A DNA stretch of 64,000 nucleotides from positions 9,392,893-9,456,892 of the forward strand of contig CP141149.1 of NCBI GenBank assembly GCA_035235625.1. The letters run 5' to 3'. Source of the stretch: Saururus chinensis (Eukaryota > Streptophyta > Magnoliopsida > Piperales > Saururaceae). The position numbers were made by a program, and so were the translations under genes. This document shows, one piece after another, positions 39,859 through 53,599 of the stretch (position 1 is its first letter; each line of letters opens with the position of its first letter). The notes under the pieces are model-generated. The model was given only the letters and a program-made list of their open reading frames with translations. It ran no database searches and was not told the DNA's origin.

Positions 39859-42479
39859 CGTTTGTGGGTGGGAATAAATGTTGCTGCTTGTTTCTTTTTT
39901 CTGCTTTTAATTTTCTATTTGAATAAAATCTTGCTCCACATTGTGTTACTTGGCAGTAATAAAGTTGGTGTTTCCTTTCTCTAATCTTGGAATCAGAGTA
40001 AAACCCTCCAAGGATGCCTCATGTCATTCAATTGTTTACTTATCAGGCGGTTGTTTTTTGTTTTTAGTAAATTCTGTCATATAGTTTGAGCTCTTTTCAA
40101 ATTGTTATTAAGTTACTAGATCATTTTCCTTTTTTGAAAACCAATGAAAACTAATTTTTTTCTTGGTTTCCTTTTTTCGTATAACTATTCCTCTTTTTAT
40201 AAAATCGGGCATAAGGCTCATCTTACCGAGCAAAATATATTGACGAAATTTTTTATTGTATTGAGAATTTCCGAGATTGGATGTAGTCCATATGCTTACC
40301 GATAGTGTTCCAAAAGATTGCACATCTCATTTAGCAATAGAACAAAGAGTGGTTTTTTTGTTCAACATTGCACGAGAATCAAATCGAACCTGCATAAACT
40401 TGTGCATTATGCTCTACAAATGCTTTCAAGATGATTATTTGAGCTACACGCGACAAGTGAAACTTATGCCAAAATTACACTGTTTTTATCCTAAATTAAA
40501 AACTTTATTTAGTTTTTTAAAAATTTATTTTGAAAAATAAAATGATGCTATTAATATGGGATGGTGGAAGTATTATACTCTTTTTTTCCCGGGTAATAAG
40601 TATCTGGATTAGTAATCCAAAATAAAGTAAACTCAGTTCACATTAATTTTTTAATCAAGACACTTGCTATCTATCAGAATGAAATAAAATTTGTAAAGTA
40701 TCATAACCAACAGTTCATTTCCAAGGCCTCCCGTGGCCCATCTTCAAGAAATTCCTGTTTTTTTCCCCTTCAATTACTCCCACAAATACATTGACTTCCT
40801 ATATTATTAGTACATATGGTTCGTGTAAAAGAATGATATAAATTAAAAACAAAAAAATATTTTGAAAATGCCAGAGCTGGACTAACTCTGGTTGACATCA
40901 AGAATTTACACAATTGAAACATTCAAATTTGGCCGGATTTATGGAAAAATTATGCATTTCATGTTAAAATCTCCTAAATCAAGTTTTACAGTCAAAAGGA
41001 ATGCAAATCCAAAAATTTGGTTTTTTATCTTCAATAAACTGTTTCTATATAGAAAACTTCTCCATTCAACTGCAAAAGTCAGGTAAGGACCAAGTCAGAT
41101 TGGGCGAGCACGTGAGGTGGGTAAATAGTTACCCGTTGACAGCACTACTTCTTACACATGGCCTTTCCTATACAAAAGTGGGTCAGGTGTCCACTGGGCC
41201 CATTCTTGGAAATGGGATCATGAGGCCATTTTTAGGATTTCAGCCGTTTTGAATAGCTGAATTTTACTAACTTGGATAGCAAGTTCCCATATATTTGATA
41301 AAATCTTTAATTTTGTGTCTCAGGCGTAATTTTATTAAAAATAAATAAAAGTAACAAAAACCATTGTCTTAGTGCTCGCCAACGAATTTGATTTGAAATT
41401 TTTAGTTCTACAAATAACCATATATAGAACTTTGGAGGTAAATTATGAAAATATTTTCTTAACTACTCTGTAACAAGACCCTGCTACATAGGGACCAATT
41501 AACATAGTATATAAACGGTGACACAACAGCTGTGTACTATAGCACCATGGTACATAGCTATTATGTCGGCTATTATGCACCATAGCATGAGCACTATGTA
41601 GTTATGGAGACCAGTCAGGCTAGACGTGCTTGGCAAAAAGGGACATAGGTAGATGGGGGTTATTCATGTTATTTACAAGGTCTCTCAAAGTGTTTTGTGG
41701 ATTATGGAAATTTTTATGTATATCAAAAGTATAGTATATGATTTAATACTCATAAGATACTTAAAAAGGAAGACAACAGAATAAGTACCTTGTGGAGGTC
41801 AATTACCATGATATTTCTAGATCAATCTGTGATCTAAGCATATGAAGACACAAAATTCATGTTCGTCTATCCAAATTATATATCGTGACTAACTAGGCAA
41901 TTTAAGCACCATATTATATGAAGTCAGAATTTAATCTAGATGGACATATTCAATGGTCTTTGTATCTTCCATTACAAGAATGGTCAAGTGTATTGCACCG
42001 TAATTTCCAGCAGACACCAGCGCATTCCTTGAAGGAGGAAACCATAATATATTTGGTCTAGAATGAAACTGTAGTTTCCTTTTTTTTTGGTTCTTAGGTT
42101 CATAACTTCCCCTTAGATACTTGCATGAAACTTTAACTTAATTTTGGTTTATATTTAAACTATGTGACATGCATATAGATGTTCTAATTACTTAGCTTCT
42201 CCAGCATATGACAAGGTTAAAGTTGCATGGCAACCTTGATAATCCCCCTTGATTTCTGGTTCTTGTCGTCAACAGAGTTGAAGGACAACATGCATCTCAT
42301 CTCTTCTTTAATTCAGCCTACCCCCTTAACACAGCAGTGGATATTCACCATCCACATTTAGACAATGACTATTCACCGTTTGTATATAAGGGGAGTGGGA
42401 TGGCTAAAGCAAGAGCCAACTCATCGTTATCTAGCCTTATCTAACTAGCGACAAATTATACATTAGGATTCCAAATGCA
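39859..42479. other. AT-rich intergenic region
   Basis: No convincing coding frame. Near 40200-40300 a frame with HLTEQNILTKFF faintly recalls the end of a Copia polyprotein, but it is too short to call. No tandem arrays noted. Confidence 0.45.
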
Positions 42480-42866
42480 TTATAGCAAATACTGATCATA
42501 GAAAGCAGCCGGCATTCCAATACGACATATGATACCTGGGGTGGTCCAAATGTGTTTACTACACATGATCCACGTCCAAAATTGCGTGCAACTTGTATAG
42601 ACAAGTAATACTGATACACCCAAGGCAAGTAACGTCCAGTTAGAAAAGCCTAGTAAAATATAGAACTTGCTAGGTGGCAAAGGTGCATCACTGGGATAAG
42701 GGACACGGAACCACATAGACAAGTGCATTCTACATATGCAATCACCTGTGTTCTGCACAATGTTCAATCTACATCTGCATTCCCCCGGCTTGAAGAGAGC
42801 TTGGATTAATATGCGGCATTTCTTCGTTACAAACTGCTCCCATGCATAATCGTCTGATCTGTTCAT
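42480..42866 (-). CDS. hypothetical protein, 128 aa, weak
   Basis: Open minus frame with an N-terminal Cys-rich part (ECRCRLNIVQNTGDCICRMH) and a hydrophobic stretch (FYILLGFSNWTLLALGVSVLLVY) that could be a membrane helix. No family recognised, and no promoter or splice support. It may be a chance ORF or a remnant. Confidence 0.25.
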   Translation of the reverse strand: MNRSDDYAWEQFVTKKCRILIQALFKPGECRCRLNIVQNTGDCICRMHLSMWFRVPYPSDAPLPPSKFYILLGFSNWTLLALGVSVLLVYTSCTQFWTWIMCSKHIWTTPGIICRIGMPAAFYDQYLL

Positions 42867-43699
42867 GAGGTCATTTAAACTTTTGAAAAGAAGCTTGGCT
42901 CGGAATACTTATACAAATAATGCTTGTAAAGGACAAACTCATTGCTTAGGACTTATCGTTCTTTGTTGATCATTGATCCGTATTGTAGGCAACTTCAATC
43001 ACCCATATTCAATGTTTAGTTAAGCTCGACGGCAAACTGTCTTCTACTGGACTAACTCTAGCGTTGTTTGCATGCCTATGTAACGTAGTGATTCGCAACT
43101 TCTAAGTTGCATGTAAAAACTCTGATAAGGTGATAAATCGGCCTGTTCACCGTAGCAAAAAGAAAAAGATTGATATGGTCCAAGAGCATATCCGGCTTCT
43201 TTATGGGCCTACCAAATCGGGCAATGGATAGGTACCCCTCAATGGAATTCGAAAGAGTGGGACTTACAAAATAAGAACTGAACAGTGTCTTTCAAATTGA
43301 CCCAGCCAACCCGGATTAGTGGCGGGGTTGGGTTTTTTGATGTCGACCGTATGGGTGTGTGACACTAGGCGGATATTACTAGGAATCACTTCGCTAAATG
43401 AATCCAGCAACGTGCATGTACAACCATCTACTTTTGCGAATAACACAAGTAAATTCACAAAATAGAGAAAGAAATGTATTTATTCTTCAGCATTATTTAA
43501 AAACAAATAACATATTAATAGCTTTTATTAAAGAGTCAAACTTTTATATAAATCCTAGTGACATAAATTTTAAATAAAGGGGTCCAATCTAAAACTAAAT
43601 AAGGACTAACCAAATAAACACTACAACAAAATGTACTATTATACAAAATATACTAAAAAATATATAAATAAATGAAAGAACACATAATTAAGTCTCATA
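42867..43699. other. intergenic region
   Basis: No coding or repeat structure that I can support. Becomes very AT-rich after 43480. Confidence 0.4.
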
Positions 43700-46260
<2,561 letters not shown>

Positions 46261-46620
46261 TACAAGACTTCAATGGGCAATTGTCTATACCGATAAATTG
46301 GTTCGACCAAAGAGTGAAACTCTCCATTTTTAAGTGTCTTTAATGCTCTTTATTATAGACTGAGACCACTCGATGATAAATGGGAAGGGCATATGCATGT
46401 AAAGGTTAGTAAGGTAATATAGAATTATCATGTGATGGGTTTTATGGGTATATGTGTAAGTTCGCATTTCATATTGGATTATGTATGTAGGAACTAGATA
46501 AAGATTGATGCATGTTGAAGTGTGATGATGATGTGCATAGGGTATGAGATACTCATATTATGATTGTCTCATATGTATGGTGGGTATGATAATTTATAAT
46601 TAAAGCTTTTGTAAGTGTAT
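46261..46620. other. flank of the gypsy C insertion
   Basis: No coding signal. Ends with TGTAT (46616-46620), the left target repeat of element C. Confidence 0.5.
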
Positions 46621-49600
46621 TGTAAGATCCTTAAACTTGAACCAATTTATTTTATTCGATTTAATTGATATTGTGTGGTTTAATGCTGATTCTAATCAGT
46701 TTGACTATTTTTAAAATTTAAGTGGTTAACAAAGGTTTTAACCAAAATTTTCTTTAAATTTAAGGTTTTAAGTTAATTTAAGTAATTTAGAATTTTTCTA
46801 GAATTTTTAGAATTTTTACTATTTTTCCCGAATAGTTATGAGGGCCCCACGTGTGAAATTGAGATATTTAGTCCCAAATGACCATAGTATCAGCTAAAGA
46901 TAGAAAATAATTATTTCAAAAATTTTCAGACTTCAATTTTGGTTTAAATAAGCAAGATTTTCTATTTTTAAAGTAAAACCCTATTTAACCCCACAAACCA
47001 ATTAGGTTTACCCCACCCTTTACTACAAAAGGAATAGCCTAGCCACTTTCCCAATTAGGAAAGGGCTGAGATTAGGATCTTAAGAGCCTAATCCCCATTT
47101 TTCAGAAAGGGAAAATAGATTAAGATATGAATTTGCTTAATATTTTACTATTCTTTTAGGGTTTTTCTTAAATCTCTCAAATCTTTTCTTTTACCATGAT
47201 TTAATATCGACTTCTACTGATTTGGGTTTCCATTTCGAAAACCTAATGATGAGAATTTCGTTTTTGAGTCTATTGAACCCTAGATCTACTAGTTCTTGAA
47301 GGATTTAGGTGTTTTAAATCGAGATTATGAAGGTATTAATAAAAACCATATGTTGGGTAGGTTTTGAAGGTGTTTGAGGAGCTATTTTGAGTGAAGAAGC
47401 TTGTTGAAGGTAAGTATTTTGGTCTTAAATATTGTTATGATTTCATATTTAAGTTTTGATAGAGTTTGAAGTGGGTTCCATGGTTATGAGCTTTAATGGC
47501 GATTTGAGAAAGGTTTAATCTTTTAAGAGATTTCTTAGGGTTTTTATTTAGCAATGACTAGATTTGATGTTCTCTAAGTATGGATTTGATTATCATGAAG
47601 TTTGAGAGTGTGATTTGATAGTTTAAGATTTGTATGTGAAGTTTCAGTTTTGATTTCTAAGTGGGGAAGACAAACCAGGGATTGTCGTTATGGCGATGAA
47701 ACAGCATAACGTCCGATCGAACGGCCAGGCGTTTGAATGGCCCTGTAGGGCGTTCGAACACCAACATTGCAAATTCGGTTATTTTCGCTATTTTGTCCCT
47801 TTTTGAGTTTTTACTCTTAAATATCATTTCTTATGTCCATCTGAGTAGTTTATGCTAGAATGAGCTATTAGAAGGTCATGATATTGATGTTGAAAATTAT
47901 GAAGAATATTTAAGTGTTATGTGAAATTGTATGTTGTTGGCTAAACATGTTAGGATTGCTTATCTTGAATCTATGATTGAATGATTCTTTATGTTTTAAG
48001 CATGATTCCAGCAATGAGAATGGACTGATATGTCTTCATATAATGTGATTAAATTATGGGTGAATAATGATGACATGTCTAGATTCAAGTGTAGTGTGAA
48101 TATATTTACATAGGTTTAGCATGAGGTTGTACTTGACTTGATTGATCTTTTTCGATGGTTTTCACCAATAATTTCAGTAAGAACCACGATTAAATGTTAA
48201 TGAGCATTTGTGTGGTATGATGAGGAATTATTTACAAGGCATGTTCATATGCTTAAAATTGAATGTTTCTACTATGTACACACACGTGTGGGGGGTGATG
48301 ATGGTGATGCTTGATATCATGATTTTAAATTATGCATGAGGGGCTGATGGGAACATGTATCATGAATTAGGAGTCTTGCCAATGTATGTACCATGCTGCA
48401 TGTATCATGAAACAAATTTCCGAATGAGACTTTATCAAGATTAGCCTTGGTTGATTGATTAGATGCAATGATATGAGATTGTGTGTCAGATTAATCGATT
48501 TTGGCTTATTGGAAATTGGTTGGTCCAAAAGGACATGATTTTGATTTGAGTTCCTGTGTGGAAAATAGATACTCCCTAGGTTGAGTCAATCTGAGTTGAT
48601 GTTGAATTGAGTTGAATGGAGACGAGTTGTGTACTCATCTTGCAGTTGAGATTTCTTAAGATAGTCATCTAGACCCTGAGAATCCAGAGTGGTATGTATT
48701 TGTACACCAGCTACTACTTGTTCTAGGTTCCTTGTATAGGAATTCGCACTCTTCCTGCTGCAGAAGATGTCTAGGGTGAACACACTGCTCTAGGTTCTCT
48801 GTGTAAAATTTGGACATCTTTGGCCAAGACTATCTTGGGCAAGTAAACTTAGGGGCTGACTACCCCGTACACTTTAGGTTTCCTTTATGCATATCGGACT
48901 ATGTCTAGCCTTTGTGGCATAATTGTATTTATCTCTGTGTTGGAGACATTCACAATTTATTGATGATGCATGTGTATGAGATAATATTATGCCCAGGTTA
49001 CATAGGTTGTGTAGGGATGATTAAGATTATATGACACATATGAATATGATTTATTATGCATGGTTTAGTATCGTGTGATTGAGACACTTATCGTGCAGGG
49101 TGAATGATCTATGGATGAATGATAAATGATTACTATTAAAGACACGTGTTATACAGGTTTAATGTTATGAACGACAATGGTTTATTATGCATGATTTGAT
49201 TGTGTGTTAGAGACACTTCTCACGCAGGTTATGTATGACATTTATATATGATGTGATTGAGTGAGAGTCACTTATTATGCAGGATGGATGTTATGTCATA
49301 ATGTGATTATTCATGTCATGATTAGTATATATGAGATACTTATATGCATGATAATTACTTATTGGTAAATAGGGGTATGGTAAGGGATTTAATAAAAAAT
49401 GAGGATATTATGAGAAATGTGGATCTGAATTGCTATGTTGATGTGCCATGGTTATTTTATGATTAATGTTACCACATTTCAAACCTTACTGAGTTTTACT
49501 CACCCCTCTTTCTATGTTTTGTTTTGGGCTGCATGGCGTGACATGCAGTTAATCAGGATCTCCTGTATGAGGGACAATCAGGATATGCGTGGGATTAGGC

Positions 49601-49990
49601 GTGGATGCCTTTGGATGTTATTTTGTTTTCTGATTAATGATATCATGATTATAAAACACTTTGTATGGATGATTATGTTTCAGATTCGTGTATATATGAT
49701 GCTTGTAGATCTGCCTAAGATTTTCTAATTCGAGGTCTGTGTTTAGGCTCAGGATATTAAACATGTGGGTTTAGTTTGAGGATTTATTTGAAAGATGTTA
49801 TCCTCTTTTATTTTATCTTATATCTCTTGCCTAAAGGACTAAAGGTGCACGACTCCTTGTTTATTAATTACCTACTAGAGGGGTTAAGAGTTCCGCAATG
49901 TGTTAAACTAACAATCTTGTCACCCTCGTGTTCTTCTACTGGCCCTTGGACTAGGTTCGGCTCGGGTCGGGTGGGTGTCGGGGTGTGACA
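46621..49990 (+). mobile_element. 5' LTR of gypsy element C, 3370 bp
   Basis: Runs from TGTAAGATCC to GGGGTGTGACA and is related to, but clearly diverged from, LTR A. It has a degraded GGGCCCCAC site at 46842-46850, TACAAAA in place of the TATA box near 47023, a palindrome block near 47711-47765, decayed tandem repeats at about 48960-49330, and the hairpin pair at 49490-49502 and 49529-49548. Confidence 0.88.
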
Positions 49991-49999
49991 GAAAGTTTT

Positions 50000-50011
50000 T
50001 GGTATCAAAGG
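50000..50011 (+). other. primer binding site of gypsy element C
   Basis: TGGTATCAAAGG, nine bases past the LTR end. An initiator-Met-type site with mismatches to TGGTATCAGAGC. Confidence 0.8.
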
Positions 50012-50114
50012 ACCTCTTTGTCCAAGAGTAAATATGGTTAGGTGATGAGTCTTAGGGGTTAATGGGTTGTGAGAGGATTAAGGTCTAGACATGACTAGCG
50101 ATGTAAAATTTCAT

Positions 50115-52850
50115 TCGAGTTATAGCGGAGTTTTTTTATGTCTTCCCTAGCAACTTATCTGCTTTGCCACCGGAGAGGGAGATAGAGTTCTATATTGATC
50201 TCATTCCAAGCATTACTCCTATTTCTAAAGCTCCCTATCGTACGGCTCCAACTAAACTCAAGGAGCTTAAGGCTCAACTGCAAGTCCTGATGGATAAGAG
50301 TTACATCAGACTGAGTGCATCTCCTTGGGGCGCGTCAGTCATATTTGTTCGGAAGAACGATGGTTCTTTTTGGTTGTGCATCGACTATCGAATGCTAAAT
50401 CAGGTAACCATAAAAAACAAGTACCCTTTACCCAGGATTGATGATTTATTTGATCAATTACAGCGAGCAAAAGTCTTCTCTAAGATAGATTTGAGATCGG
50501 GTTATCACCAACATCGGATCCGTTTAGATGATGTGTCAAAGTTGGCGTTTCGTACCCAATATAGGCATTATGAGTTCCTAGTGATGCCTTTTGGTCTTAC
50601 CAATGCACCAACCTCATTCATGGATCTGATGAAACGAGTCTTCCGGCCATATCTGGATTGATTTGTTATTATATTTGTGGATGATATTCTGATCTATTCA
50701 GCCAATGAGGAAGAACATGAAGCACATTTGAGAATCATTCTGCAAACTTTACGGGAGCATCAGTTCTTTACGAAGTTCGATAGGTGTGAATTTTGGCTTA
50801 AGAAGGTGTATTTTCTTAGTCATGTTATATCGAAAGATGGTGTAGCAATTGATCCTTTGAAAGTCGAAGCCGTATTGAAATGGGAGCAACTGAAGAGTGC
50901 ATCGGAGGTTTGCAGTTTCTTAGGACTCACCCGGTACTACCGTTGATTCATTGAGGGCTTTTCTAGTATTGCAATCCCTATGACCAAGTTGACCAGGAAG
51001 AATGAGAAGTTTGAGTGGAATCAAGCTTGTGAAGAAAGCTTCCAAGAGTTGAAGAAGAGATTGACTTCAGCTCTAGTTTTGACTTTGCCTTCCGGGAGTG
51101 GTGGATGTGTGGTCTATAGTGATGCTCCAATTCGTGATTTGGGTTGTGTTCTTATGCATCATGGGAGAGCGGTAGCTTATGCATCTCGATAGTTTAAGAT
51201 GCACGAGCAGAACTATCCCACTCATGACTTGGAGTTAGCGGTCGTGGTCTTTGCATTGAAGATTTGGCAGCACTATCTCTATAGTAAAAATTTTGAGTTG
51301 TTCACTTATCACAAGAGCTTGAAGTACCTATTCAACTAAAGAAACTTGAACATGAGGCAAAAGAGATGGTTAGAGTTCCTTAAGGATTATAATTTTACTA
51401 TCTCTTATCATCCCGGTAAAGCCAATGTGGTAGCGAATGCCTTGAGTAGAAAATCAGCCACTTTGATAGCTTCTATGCGTGTTCGAGAATGTCTCTTGTA
51501 TGAGGATGCCACTGAGCTTAAGCTAGAGTTAGCTATAGAAGATACTTATAGTTAGTTTTCCTACCTTTCCATAAGCTCTAGTTTGGTTGATGTTGTGGTT
51601 GAAGCTCAAAAGAGGGATAAGGAGACTCAAGCCTTTAAGGCTAAGTTGAAGGAGAAGGCAGTAATTGACTTCAAGGAGAGGTCTGATGGGAGTTTGACTT
51701 ATAGAGGCAAATTGTGTGTGCCAAATTCCTTAGAGCTTAAGGAGCGTATCTCGTTGGAAGGACATCACTCTAGGTTCTCCATCCACCCAGGGGGAACTAA
51801 GATGTATCATGATGTGAAGAGGACTTTTTGGCAGAGTGGTATGAAGAGGGACATTGCATCTTTCATGTCCAAATGCCTTGTTTGTCGACAAGTCAAGGTG
51901 AAACATCATCATCCGGGTGGTTTGCTACAACCCATTCCTATCCTGGAGTGGAAGTGGAAGTGGAACTGGGAGAATATGGCTATGGACTTTGTTTCCAGAT
52001 TGCCTAGATCACCAAGTGGTAACGACGCGGTGTGGGTCATCGTTGATCGACTCATCAAGTTTGCCCACTTTCTTACAATAAGGATGACTACTTCTCTTGA
52101 TGCACTAGCTGCCTTATATATGGAGTTTTTACGGTTGCATGGTATTCTAGTCTCTATTGTTTCGACCATGATCCTCGCTTTACTTCTCGATTTTGGCAGA
52201 GTTTTCAGAGAGCCTTGGGTACATCGTCGCATCTTAGCTCAACTCACCATCCTCAGACCGATGGGCAATCAAAGAGGACTATCCAAACACTTGAGGACAT
52301 GCTTCGGGCATGCATACTTGAGTGGAAAAGCAATTGGGAGCAATACCTACCTTTGGTAGAGTTTTCCTATAATAACAGTTATCAGGGGAGCATTAAGATG
52401 GCACCATTGAGGCACTCTGTGGGCTCCCGTGTCGATCTCCCCTTTGTTGGAATGAGGTCGGGGAACATCTTCTTACCGGTCCTAATCTTGTGCAACAATT
52501 AGTTGAGAAGATCCGACTTATATGAGAGATGTTGCAAATGGCGCAAAGTCGATAAAAGAGCTACGCTGACAGATGGCGATGAGACTTGGAGTTTTATGTG
52601 GGTGATCATGTCTTTCTCAAGATCTCTTCATCCCGTGGTGTAGTTCAGTTTGGCCAACGGGGCAAGTTGTCTCCTCGGTTTATCAGACCGTTTGAGGCCT
52701 TAGAGCGAGTTGGTGCTATGGTCTACTATGTAGCTTTGCCACCTCAGCTTGCCAACATCCATAACATGTTTCATGTATCACTTCTTCAGAAGTACGAGCC
52801 AGACCTGATGCACATATTGGACTTCGAGCTGTTGGAGCTATAGGAGGAAC
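50115..52850 (+). pseudogene. gypsy element C pol: RT, RNase H and integrase, broken
   Basis: Starts abruptly at the pol linker ([15 protein letters not shown]); gag and protease are deleted. RT follows ([52 protein letters not shown]), with TGA at 50659-50661 just before FVDDILIYS. Then FLGLTRYYR and a second TGA, RNase H (VVYSDAP; stops at 51190 and 51338), and the integrase zinc region (HSRFSIHPGGTKMYHDVKRT, CLVCRQVK). In the integrase core the first Asp (MAMDFVSRLP) is present, and the second lies in another frame (a one-base shift near 52165). HHPQTDGQSKRTIQTLEDML and the C-terminal KLSPRFIRPFEALERVG and HNMFHVSLLQKY follow. The chromodomain is missing: at about 52855 the sequence enters the 3' LTR. 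Confidence 0.93.
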
Positions 52851-52854
52851 CGTT

Positions 52855-53214
52855 GGCTAACAAAGGTTTTAACAAAAAATCTCTTCACATTTAAGGTTTT
52901 TAAGTTAATTTAAGTCATTTCGAATTTTTCTAGAAATTTTAGAGTTTTTACTATTTTTCCCAAATAGTTAAGGGGCGGCACCCACAGTGGGCCCCACCTG
53001 TGAAATTGAGATAATTAGTCCCAAATGACCCAAACATCATCCAAAGATAGAAAATAATTATTTCAAAAATTTCAGACTTTAATTTGGGTTTAAATAAACA
53101 AGATTTTCCATTTTTAGTGTAAAACCCTATTATAAAATGACCCAAACACCACAAACTTATTGGCTACTATAAAAGGAATTGCCTGGCTACTTTCCCAATT
53201 GGGAAAGGACTAAG
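52855..53214 (+). mobile_element. 3' LTR of element C, first segment
   Basis: Matches 46725-47080 of the 5' LTR. The LTR start is deleted. Contains GTGGGCCCCAC at 52987-52997 and TATAAAA at 53168-53174 (181 bp apart). Interrupted at CTAAG (53210-53214). Confidence 0.88.
53168..53174 (+). promoter_or_regulatory. LTR TATA box (element C, 3' LTR)
   Basis: TATAAAA followed by GGAATTGCCTGG. Here the box is intact, whereas the 5' LTR copy has TACAAAA. Confidence 0.6.
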
Positions 53215-53595
53215 TGATGTGCCCAGAGTAGGCACAATTGGCACCTATGAGATCTACGCAGGGAAAGGGAAGAAGTAAGGAAGGAAGGGGAGAAAATATG
53301 AGTAGTTCCAATTGCATACCTTCAAAATAGAGAAGATCGTCCCATATAGGGGACAATCAGTCCCCTATGGAGTCATGCCCAACCCAACCTAGGCCGGCCC
53401 GATCCCCTAGGAGAATATGTCAGTTATTGGGTCGGCTAGCCTGGGCCACTAACTAAACCCATACAGTTTTACATCCAAATACCAAACCAAACCAAATACT
53501 AACTAATACAATAATAAATAGTTCAATGCAACTAAGTAAAAGCAATAAAGTAGGGTCTGGGAAGTCCTCTGAGAGGCTGGTCATTGTGCACAACA
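53215..53595 (-). repeat. 3' LTR of chromovirus D, 381 bp
   Basis: Direct repeat partner of about 57180-57400. The shared parts include CCGATCCCCTAGGAGAATAT and AACTAAGTAAAAGCAATAAA. The TG/CA ends face the target repeat on both sides. Confidence 0.88.
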
Positions 53596-53599
53596 CTCC

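Noticed and set aside
40108-40540. Small ORFs with faint similarity to a Copia polyprotein end
   Set aside because: Only one short motif-like segment; no order of domains and no ends.
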